Assembly (NCBI GenBank): GCA_041485845.1
Contig: JBGPKH010000651.1
Coordinates: forward strand, 1-5,125
Length of the DNA stretch: 5,125 nt
Reading direction: 5' to 3'
DNA from: OMOG01 sp041485845
GTDB lineage: Bacteria; Acidobacteriota; Terriglobia; Bryobacterales; Bryobacteraceae
The position numbers and the translations under genes are program-made. Each line of letters opens with the position of its first letter. The first letter of the stretch is position 1. Shown piece by piece: positions 1 through 5,125 of the stretch. The notes beneath the pieces were generated by a model. That model had not been told where the DNA came from. It did not search any database and worked only from the letters and a program-made list of their open reading frames with translations.

Positions 1-792
1 CAGCGGGGAATATCGGCAGTTGCAGTTGCGGCATCCTTCTCTCTTAAACCTTTTGCCGTCCACTCCGCAAATACATTTCCGGCTCATTCTGTTTTCACCG
101 ACTGTGAGAAATTACTGGGCGAGATCAGGAGTTCTGAACGAGTACGCCCGTTCCGTCGAGTACCTTCCGCAGCCCAGGCCATCTGGCACGATCTGGGCGA
201 TAGAGGGGAAAACCGGGTTCCAGGCTGGCTCGCCGTAACCTATCGCGCTCTGGGACGCTACGAAGAGGCTTTGGCCCAGTGGGAGCGGGACCGCGCCTCC
301 GCCCGCGCCGCGGGGGACCCGGACAGCGAAGCCGTAGCGCTGCTGCAGATGGCCGATACCTACGACCAGATGGAACAGCGGCACCAGCAGATCGACGTCC
401 TGAAACAGGCACTCGCCATCTCCAGCAAACGTCCTGGCGACATGCAGCGCATTCTACTCGGGCGCCTGGCCGATACCTATTCGAAACTGCGCGATTATTC
501 CACCGCCCTGGATTACATGCGTCGCGAACTCGCTCTCGTGCGATCCCAAGGTGTTCCTTCGCCGGACATCCTCCAGGCGATGGGCAGCCTGTACGATACC
601 CTGGGCGACTACCGCAAGGCCCTCGATTACAACCTCCAGGCGCTTGCTCTCATTCAGGCTCCGGCCCCTAAGCGAGCAGCCCTCTTCGATGCCATTGCAT
701 CGCTGCATGCACGGCGCTCCGAGTACGCCAAGGCTCTGGACAATTACAATCAGGCGCTGGCAATCTATCTATCGAAGCATGCGACAGCGTGA
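1..792 (+). pseudogene. N-terminal TPR fragment of the TPR-CHAT gene
   Basis: This frame is open from the left edge to the TGA at 790-792. TPR-like helical hairpins are seen with cores YRALGRYEEALAQWERD (about 241-291), ADTYDQMEQRHQQIDVLKQAL, ADTYSKLRDYSTALDYMRREL, GSLYDTLGDYRKALDYNLQAL and ASLHARRSEYAKALDNYNQAL (ending near 768). The last repeat runs into a 4-bp tandem duplication, after which the frame carries only six more codons that do not fit the repeat (SKHATA) before the stop. Bases 1-230 are less clearly TPR, and the first 120 or so are lower in GC than the rest. This could be the divergent N-terminal region, or further decay. The fragment alone would be a TPR protein without its protease domain. 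Confidence 0.8.
763..774 (+). repeat. 4-bp tandem duplication (ATCTATCTATCG) causing a frameshift
   Basis: The run ATC TAT CTA TCG contains the 4-bp unit CTAT/TATC twice. Removing one unit (769-772) gives GCA ATC TAT CGA AGC ATG CGA, which reads AIYRSMRQRESEAF. This continues the TPR consensus smoothly (QALAIY followed by a basic loop and the next repeat). The +4 shift moves the frame from that of base 1 to that of base 2, exactly the frame in which the TPR array continues downstream. A simple slippage event is the likely origin; a sequencing error is the alternative. Confidence 0.8.
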
Positions 793-1357
793 GTCCGAAG
801 CCTTTAACCTGATCTGGATCGCAACCACCTGGCAGAAGATGGGGAATCGCGAGAAAGCGATGGAGTCGCTCCAACTCGCCCGGGAAACGTGGCCCGACTC
901 GCCGCCTCAGAGGACCGTCGCTCTGTACAGTCAACTCGCTGGGGCATACGACTCGCTCGGAGAAAAACTGGAGGCGCTCGCCTGTTACGAGAAGGCACTG
1001 GACCTGGGGCGGCCGTTCCAAAATCCCGCGTTCGAAGCCCCGCTGCTCGCCGGCCTGGCGCGGGCCGAACGGGACCTCGGGAAACTGACGGTAGCCCGTT
1101 CGCACATCGAATCCGCCCTCGCCCTTTACGAGTCGGTTCGCACCAAGATCCACAGCCCGGACCTGCGCGCCTCCTATTTCACGGGCGTGCGGCGGTATTA
1201 CGAATTCTACACGGACCTGTTGGTGCGCCTCGACGCGCCGGCGGAAGCGTTCGAAGCCCACGAGCGCGGGCGTGCCCGCAGCCTCCTGGAAACCCTCGCG
1301 GAAGCTCGCGCGGATATCCGTAAGGGCGCCGATCCGCGTCTACTCGCCGAGGAGCGT
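773..1357 (+). pseudogene. Middle fragment of the TPR-CHAT gene: last TPRs and linker
   Basis: In the second frame the TPR array resumes with IWIATTWQKMGNREKAMESL, then SQLAGAYDSLGEKLEALACY, then LAGLARAERDLGKLTVARSH and ALALYESVR. It is followed by the linker typical of bacterial TPR-CHAT proteins: an SPDLRASYF stretch, a YYEFYTDLLVRL helix, AFEAHERGRARSLLETLAEA, and LLAEER at about 1340-1357. Family members normally continue with a helix of the type LNAKAERQ...LLSGKHT. Here the frame instead gives a Cys/Arg-rich nonsense stretch to the stop at about 1678. The missing helix is found on the opposite strand over the next 63 bases. There is no start codon with a Shine-Dalgarno site, so this part should be made only as a readthrough or frameshift product. 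Confidence 0.8.
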
Positions 1358-1419
1358 GTGTGCTGGCGCCCCAGGAGTTGTGCCTGCCATTCCGCGCGCG
1401 CCTCCAATTGCTGTTTCAC
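1357..1419 (-). other. In-place microinversion within the TPR-CHAT linker
   Basis: No + strand frame here gives plausible linker sequence. The minus strand read from 1419 to 1357 gives 21 codons containing LEARAEWQAQLLGRQHT. This closely resembles the family linker helix (recalled form LNAKAERQMRLLSGKHT, from memory and not from a search). Joined between LLAEER (ends 1357) and REQEESVEIEIRRL (from 1422) it restores the family pattern with the expected spacing of about 30 residues between EER and EIRRL. The ends carry short inverted repeats: GTGTGTG at 1356-1362 and CACAC at 1417-1421 (imperfectly GCGTGTG against CACACCGC). These sizes suit a template-switch event. The net length change is one base, which matches the frame change downstream. 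It is not an independent gene. Confidence 0.75.
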
Positions 1420-1421
1420 AC

Positions 1422-2756
1422 CGCGAGCAGGAGGAATCGGTCGAGATCGAGATCCGGCGGCTCAATGCGGACCTGGGCCAGGTGGAAGCGAGCATCCGCA
1501 TGAGCAGCCCCGCCTACGCCGCCCTCACCAAGCCGGCGCCCCTCGCATCGCGCGATCTCCAGCGACTTCTCGATCCCGGCGCCTCGCTGCTGGAATACGC
1601 CCTCGGCGACGAGAGCAGTTACCTGTGGGTAGTGACTGGCGATTCCGTGGCGGGCTTCGCGCTGCCGCCCCGCGCTGAAATCGAGCGGGCGGCCCGGCGG
1701 GTCTATGAGCTGCTGACCGCACGCGGGCGCAGTCCCAAGGGCGAAACCGAAGAGCGGCGCAGCGCGCGCGTGGCGCGTGCAGACGCGGAATATCCTAAGG
1801 CGGCCGCCGCCTTGAGCCGGATGATTCTGGGCCCCGCCGGCAAGCTGCCTGGAAACCGGCGGATCGCGGTGGTGGCGGATGGAGCGCTGGAATACGTTCC
1901 GTTCGTAGCTCTGCCGGACCCGGAAGCCCACGAGCCCCTGATCGCGCATCACGAGACCACTACCCTGCCGTCGCTGTCGGTGCTGGCCGAGATCCGCCGC
2001 GAGGGGGCCGCGCGCAAGAGGCCGGCGAAGACCGTGGCCGTCCTCGCCGACCCGGTCTTCGATCGCAACGACGAGCGCGTCAAGGGAAACCGCGCCGCAA
2101 AACCCGCGCCCTATTCTTCCGACCTGTTGCGTACCGACCTCCTGCGCTCCCTCTCGGCGGTGGGTCTGGGAGGAATGATCCCCCGCCTGCCCTTTACGCG
2201 GCGCGAGGCCGACGCCATCGCAGCGCTGGCGCCTCCAGCCTCGGCCTTTGCGGCAACCGGTTTCCAGGCCAGCCGCGCCACTGCCACCTCCCCTATGCTG
2301 GCGCAATACCGCATCGTGCATTTCGCCACGCATGGACTGTTGAACAGCGAAGACCCGTCGCTGTCGGGCCTGGTGCTTTCCATGTTCAACCAGTCCGGCG
2401 CCCCGGAGAACGGCTTCCTCCGGCTTAACGAAATCTACAATCTCAACCTACCCGCCGACCTCGTGGTCCTCAGCGCTTGCCAGACCGCTCTCGGCAAGGA
2501 GGTCCGCGGCGAAGGGCTGGTGGGCCTGACTCGCGGATTCCTCTACGCGGGGGCGCTGCGTGTCGCGGCGAGCCTGTGGAAGGTGGACGATTCGGCTACC
2601 GCCGGCCTGATGTCGGGCTTCTACCGGGCGATGCTCTCGGGCCGGCTTGCGCCCGCGGCGGCGCTCCGCAAGGCGCAGTTGGAAATGCGCGCGCAGCCCC
2701 GCTGGAGCTCGCCCTACTATTGGGCCGGGTTCGAATTGCAGGGAGAGTGGAAGTGA
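1422..2756 (+). pseudogene. CHAT protease domain fragment of the TPR-CHAT gene
   Basis: From REQEESVEIEIRRL the third frame reads without a break to the TGA at 2754-2756. It contains the pre-domain SSPAYAALTKP, then the CHAT domain from LLEYALGDESSYLWVVTGD. The presumed catalytic His lies in HFATHG (His codon at 2331-2333), followed by LNSEDPSLSGLVLS and FLRLNEIYNLNLPADLVVLS. The presumed catalytic Cys lies in SACQTALG (codon 2478-2480). The domain ends with GLTRGFLYAGALRVAASLWKVDD and YYWAGFELQGEW. Both catalytic residues and the C-terminal WAGF end are intact, so only the linkage to the TPRs is lost. The frame is open from 1272, but codons before 1422 are out-of-frame linker. A shorter product from ATG 1500 has no visible ribosome site. 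The domain call is strong; expression of this piece alone is doubtful. Confidence 0.88.
2741..2755 (+). promoter_or_regulatory. Shine-Dalgarno site and stop/start overlap fixing the sigma gene start
   Basis: GGGAG at 2741-2745 stands 7 bases before GTG 2753-2755. That GTG overlaps the CHAT stop TGA (2754-2756) as GTGA. The arrangement is typical of translational coupling. An in-frame GTG at 2747 lies inside the purine run and is a poorer choice. Confidence 0.65.
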
Positions 2757-4093
2757 GCGCGCGTTGGGAGTTGACGCCCGCATCTTTCGACCGCCTTCTG
2801 CTGGCCCTCCATCCGGATCGCGACTGCGCCGCCGAGGAATACGAAAAGCTGCGCTTCAAGATTACCAAGCTGCTGGAATGGCGCGGCTGCCCGTCCCCGG
2901 AAGAATTCGCCGATCGCGTTCTGGACCGTCTGGCGCGGCGCATCGAGGCCGGCGAACAGGTGGAACAGATCTACAGTTACTGTTGCGGCATCGCTTGCAT
3001 GCTGCTGCTGGAGGGCTCGCGTCAGGCGGAGAAGGACCGTGACTTTGAGCGGCAACTCTCCGCGAAGACCCCGGACCCGCCGGAGATCGCCATCCCGATG
3101 GAGATCTTCGAACGATGTCTTGCGCAGTTGCCCGAGGAGAGCCGGGAACTGGTCCTGCTCTATTACCATAATGACAAGCAGGCTAAGATCGATCGCCGAA
3201 GAGAACTGGCGGACCGTCTTGGCATGCCGCTCAATGCCCTGCGGCTGCGTGTTCACCGGATTCGCGCGAGGTTGCAAAAATGCGTCGAGCGACATGGGTT
3301 GAAGATTCCCGACACTCCAATGCGAGAGGAACCCGACGATCTCTCCGATGACGAAAGGCTGATCGCATACCTGCTCGATGAGCTGCCGGAGGAAGAACGC
3401 CTCCGCATGGAAGAGCGGTTCAACGACGATCCGTTATTCGAGCAGTTGGTCGCAATCGAGGACGAGTTATACGACGCCTATGCTCGCGGCAGCCTCACCG
3501 CCCGCCGGCGGGAGCGCTTCGAACGGAAGTTCCTGGCCACCGCAGCGCAGCGACGCAAACTCGAGTTTGCCAAGACTCTCCTCGGTTACCGCGTCCGGCG
3601 GCACTGGTTCTCCTGGCTGCGCATCCCCAAACCGGCAATCTTGGTGCCGGCTGCCGGGATCGCCCTGCTGGTCTTGATCGCCGTCACGTCGCGACACTTC
3701 TTCCAGCCGGCAACATCACCGACTCATCAGGTGTCGCAGCCAACCCGCGAACCACTTACGGTCGCGTTTGTCCTGCTCCCGGGGCGGACCAGGGCAGCCG
3801 AGGCGGCGGCCCCGCTGGCGGTCCCTTCCGGCGCGGATTTTGTGCGCCTCGAAGCGGTTCTCGAGCGTGATGCCTATCCCGCTTACGAAGCGGTTCTCCA
3901 GACCGTGGCGGGAAGCGAGGTGTGGGGGCAAAAGGGCCTGGCTTCGCATGCCGCTCCGTCCGGCAAAGTCGTGGCGGCCGTCGTGCCCGCCGGACTTCTG
4001 TCGAACCGGGACTACATCCTGACTGTGCAGGCCCGGGAACCCGGCGGCGGAATCGCTACGGTTGCCGGGTATTCGTTTCGCATCCAAAAATGA
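2753..4093 (+). CDS. Fused sigma-70-family (ECF-like) / anti-sigma-like single-pass membrane protein
   Basis: The product has 446 residues starting MSARWELTPASFDRLL. Residues about 7-110 look like the acidobacterial sigma region-2-type segment (HPDRDCAAEEYEKLR, LLEWRG at 40-45, EEFADRVLDRLARRI, YSYCCGIACMLLLE). Residues 117-182 form a region-4-type segment (CLAQLPEESRELVLLYYH, then ELADRLGMPLNALRLRVHRIRARLQKC, a helix-turn-helix). From M190 the sequence matches a family usually seen as a separate anti-sigma-like protein: LIAYLLDELPEEERLRMEERF, AIEDELYDAYARGSL and RRERFERKFL. It has no Cys/His zinc ligands. One membrane segment lies at about 294-314, with RRHW basic residues before it. An exported domain (362-446, VRLEAVLERDAYP, GKVVAAVVPAGLLSNRDYILTV) follows. 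I infer a membrane-tethered transcription regulator coupled to the upstream CHAT gene. The sigma call is by family resemblance; promoter targets are unknown. Confidence 0.8.
   Translation: MSARWELTPASFDRLLLALHPDRDCAAEEYEKLRFKITKLLEWRGCPSPEEFADRVLDRLARRIEAGEQVEQIYSYCCGIACMLLLEGSRQAEKDRDFERQLSAKTPDPPEIAIPMEIFERCLAQLPEESRELVLLYYHNDKQAKIDRRRELADRLGMPLNALRLRVHRIRARLQKCVERHGLKIPDTPMREEPDDLSDDERLIAYLLDELPEEERLRMEERFNDDPLFEQLVAIEDELYDAYARGSLTARRRERFERKFLATAAQRRKLEFAKTLLGYRVRRHWFSWLRIPKPAILVPAAGIALLVLIAVTSRHFFQPATSPTHQVSQPTREPLTVAFVLLPGRTRAAEAAAPLAVPSGADFVRLEAVLERDAYPAYEAVLQTVAGSEVWGQKGLASHAAPSGKVVAAVVPAGLLSNRDYILTVQAREPGGGIATVAGYSFRIQK
3850..3898 (+). repeat. 13-bp direct repeat inside the exported domain
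   Basis: CGAAGCGGTTCTC occurs at 3850-3862 and again at 3886-3898, 36 bases apart and in frame. Both copies encode EAVL (LEAVLERDAYP and YEAVLQTVA). The offset is exactly 12 codons. It may be chance within a codon-biased beta-strand repeat, or a trace of local duplication. Confidence 0.5.
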
Positions 4094-4165
4094 TTGGTAG
4101 CCGACATCTTTTGCGAGGTACGGTCACTCACCCATAGGGGTGGCGTTCACTCCGGGAGGTGATTC
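4094..4165 (+). promoter_or_regulatory. 72-bp intergenic leader with a short hairpin and a strong Shine-Dalgarno site
   Basis: A 5-bp hairpin, CACCC (4129-4133) / GGGTG (4138-4142) with loop ATAG, lies 12 bases before the Shine-Dalgarno sequence GGAGGTGAT (4155-4163). That site is nearly ideal and stands 6 bases (counted from GGAGG) before ATG 4166. TCACTC occurs twice, at 4124-4129 and 4147-4152. No T-run follows the hairpin, so it is not an intrinsic terminator and readthrough from the sigma gene is possible. A weak TTGCGA (4111-4116) with CATAGG (4133-4138) is the only promoter-like pair, and I give it little weight. The ribosome site is secure; the rest is suggestive. Confidence 0.5.
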
Positions 4166-5041
4166 ATGAGATCAGCGTCTCGACCGCTCGTGCTCTGCAT
4201 TCTGCTCGGCGCCGCAGTTCTGCGCGCACAATCCACGTTCGCCACGATCCTCGGCGCCATCCGGGATCCCTCGGGGGCGGCGGTGCCGGACGCGGTCCTC
4301 GCCCTGCGAAACCTCGACGAGAATACCGTCACCGCCAGCCGAAGCAGTTCCCAGGGACTGTATGAGTTCCTCAATCTCGCGCCCGGCCGGTACCAGCTCA
4401 CGGCGGAGCGTCGGAACTTCAAGACCATCCGCACACCCGCGATTCTCCTGCACTCGCGCGAAACGCGGCGCGGCGATTTCACGTTGGAAGTCGCGTCCCG
4501 CACCGACTCTGTCATCGTGGCCGCCGGCGTAACGGCGATCAATTCCGAGGACGGCACGGTCGCGGATTCGAAAAACTTCGAGCATGTGACGCGCCTCCCG
4601 CTGAACACTCGCGCCCTCACCAGCAGTCCATTCGGCGCGGTCGTCACCATCCCCGGCGTGCAGGCGGACCGCTTCGGACAGGTGTCCGTTGGCGGCGGGC
4701 TGCCGGCACAGGTCGAGTGGAGCGTCGACGGCATTTCCTCCGTCGATATCCAAAGCCACAAAGCGAACTACAACACCGCGCCGTCTTCGGAAATGGTGGC
4801 AGAATTCCGCGTGGCATCGGTGGACAATAACGCGGCCTTTGGTCCCATGGGAGACGTGACGGTCGTGACGAAGAGTGGAGGCAACCAGCCGCATGGCAGC
4901 CTGCTGTGGTACCACCAGAATGCGGCACTGGATGCCAAGACCTGGGGATCGCTGCAAAAACAGCAGAAAGTCTATAACACTTTCGGGAGTAGCCTGGGCG
5001 GTGAGTTCGCTCCTCTAATTTGGCCCACTTTGATCGTCTAA
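4166..5041 (+). pseudogene. Oar-like TonB-dependent receptor, truncated by IS insertion
   Basis: ATG 4166 has a strong Shine-Dalgarno site and opens a signal peptide (MRSASRPLVLCILLGAAVLRA, likely cleaved before QS at residue 22). Residues about 23-107 form a carboxypeptidase-regulatory-like beta domain: ILGAIRDPSGAAVPDAVLAL, GLYEFLNLAPGRYQLTAERR, FKTIRTPAILL. Residues about 110-279 look like the plug region of outer-membrane TonB-dependent receptors (LPLNTRAL, VVTIPGVQ, VGGGLPAQVEWSVDGI, SSEMVAEFRVASVDNNAAFG, VTVVTKSGGNQPHGSLLWYHQN, NTFGSSLGG). These receptors are usually around 1000 residues, so the whole barrel is missing. After Gly279 the frame enters IS sequence and stops at TAA 5039-5041. 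The product would be an exported plug without a pore. The rest of the gene may lie beyond the right end of the element, outside this window. Confidence 0.85.
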
Positions 5042-5051
5042 TTTGGCCCAC
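5014..5051 (+). repeat. Two exact 15-bp direct repeats in the IS end
   Basis: TCTAATTTGGCCCAC occurs at 5014-5028 and 5037-5051, 23 bases start to start. Repeats of this kind near the tips of IS21-type elements are taken to be transposase binding sites. The spacing of about two helical turns would place both copies on the same face of the DNA. The second copy also supplies the TAA that ends the truncated receptor frame. Confidence 0.75.
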
Positions 5052-5060
5052 CTGGACAGC

Positions 5061-5093
5061 CCCGGATGAGAAGATTCCGGGATGGACAGGAGG
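5061..5093 (+). promoter_or_regulatory. Hairpin and Shine-Dalgarno site before the IS transposase
   Basis: CCCGGA (5061-5066) and TCCGGG (5076-5081) form a perfect 6-bp stem with a 9-base loop. AGGAGG at 5088-5093 follows, 6 bases before GTG 5100. A hairpin placed just upstream could limit translation from transcripts that enter the element from outside, but this is an inference from position only. Confidence 0.45.
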
Positions 5094-5099
5094 CGCAAA

Positions 5100-5125
5100 G
5101 TGGAACTATTCGAAGAGATCCGGCG
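5100..5125 (+). CDS. istA: IS21-family transposase (IstA-like), 5' end only
   Basis: Only the first residues are present: M(V)ELFEEIRR, running off the right edge. IS21-type transposases related to those of Acidobacteriota commonly begin with an xELFEEIRREY-type helix before their helix-turn-helix. GTG 5100 is chosen because AGGAGG lies 6 bases upstream. ATG 5082 in the same frame would add MDRRRK and is a fair alternative, but it lacks a good ribosome site. Too little is visible to confirm the DDE domain. Its place directly inside the repeats and the interrupted neighbour support the call. Confidence 0.6.

Larger units (their letters stand above)
1..2756 (+). pseudogene. TPR-CHAT protease gene, 5'-partial, broken by a 4-bp duplication and a microinversion
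   Basis: About 916 codons can be recovered if two lesions are repaired: codons 1-768, then 773-1357, then the reverse complement of about 1357-1419, then 1422-2753. The order is about eight TPR repeats, a conserved linker, then a CHAT (caspase-like) domain. TPRs normally bind a partner protein, and CHAT is a His/Cys peptidase fold; the substrate here is unknown. The first frame has no stop from base 1 to the TGA at 790-792, so the true start lies left of the window. The TTG at 271 is not a credible start because the TPR pattern already begins before it. The gene is followed by an overlapping sigma/anti-sigma gene. As written it cannot give a full-length product without frameshifting. Sequencing error is the main alternative, though it would not easily produce an inverted segment. 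Confidence 0.85.
5002..5125 (+). mobile_element. Left end of an IS21-type insertion sequence (partial)
   Basis: The receptor reading breaks off at about 5001 and the sequence changes to TGAGTTCGCTCC, then two copies of TCTAATTTGGCCCAC, then the first codons of a transposase. IS21-family elements commonly begin with TG and carry repeated motifs near their ends, which fits. The exact first base (5000-5002) is uncertain because the right end and the target duplication are outside the window. The transposase points in the same direction as the interrupted gene. Confidence 0.75.

Noticed and set aside
271..792. TPR gene starting at TTG 271
   Set aside because: The TPR pattern begins before 271, the frame is open to the window edge and no ribosome site precedes the TTG.
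1207..1419. Minus-strand open frame over the TPR-CHAT linker
   Set aside because: Only its first 21 codons look like protein, and they match the missing linker helix of the + strand gene. It is evidence of an inversion, not a gene.
1416..2333. Long minus-strand open frames opposite the CHAT, sigma and receptor genes (for example 1416-2333, 2717-3295, 4147-4761, 4172-4957)
   Set aside because: These are expected on the opposite strand of GC-rich coding DNA. Their translations are Arg/Gly/Pro-rich without recognisable motifs, and the + strand frames carry clear domains.
3320..4093. Separate anti-sigma gene starting at ATG 3320
   Set aside because: No stop codon ends the sigma part and no Shine-Dalgarno sequence precedes ATG 3320; kept as one fused gene, with the alternative noted.
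4129..4142. Intrinsic terminator after the sigma gene
   Set aside because: The stem is 5 bp and is not followed by a run of T.
5066..5125. Transposase start at ATG 5066
   Set aside because: That frame reads MRRFRDGQEAQSG, unlike the IS21 transposase N-terminus, which lies in the frame of 5082/5100.
1..5125. CRISPR array, tRNA or rRNA genes, or Cas7-11-like effector linked to the TPR-CHAT protein
   Set aside because: No regularly spaced repeats, no tRNA-like cloverleaf and no Cas-like reading frame were seen; the CRISPR comparison concerns only the protease/sigma logic.

Overview
The window is GC-rich, densely coding on the + strand, and reads like an accessory region of an Acidobacteriota genome, probably of the Solibacter/Bryobacter type. 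That assignment is an inference from family recognition: a TPR-CHAT protein, an acidobacterial-style sigma factor joined to an anti-sigma-like membrane domain, an Oar-like TonB-dependent receptor with an N-terminal carboxypeptidase-regulatory-like domain, and an IS21-type element. No database search was run.

Layout. Bases 1-2756 are one TPR-CHAT gene, open at the left edge and now in pieces. TPR repeats run in one frame to about 768. A 4-bp tandem duplication (763-774) moves the frame, and more TPRs and the linker run to about 1357. A segment of about 60 bp (about 1357-1419) then appears to have been flipped in place. The CHAT protease domain runs from about 1422 to 2756 with its His and Cys present. 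The start codon of the next gene (GTG 2753) overlaps the CHAT stop. That gene (2753-4093, 446 aa) fuses a sigma-factor-like cytoplasmic half to a zinc-less anti-sigma-like helical region, one membrane segment and an exported C-terminal domain. After a 72-bp gap with a strong Shine-Dalgarno site comes an Oar-like receptor (4166 onward). It is cut after about 279 codons by the left end of an IS21-type element, which starts near 5002 and carries 15-bp terminal repeats and the first codons of its transposase.

How the genes may work together. A TPR-CHAT protease translationally coupled to a membrane-tethered sigma/anti-sigma protein suggests a proteolysis-to-transcription switch. The logic resembles the TPR-CHAT/Csx30/sigma module of type III-E CRISPR, but no CRISPR component is visible here. 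In this copy the protease gene and the neighbouring receptor are both broken, so the locus looks as if it is decaying, unless the frame breaks are sequencing or assembly errors. The two small lesions in the CHAT gene, especially the apparent microinversion, are the most distinctive things in the sequence.
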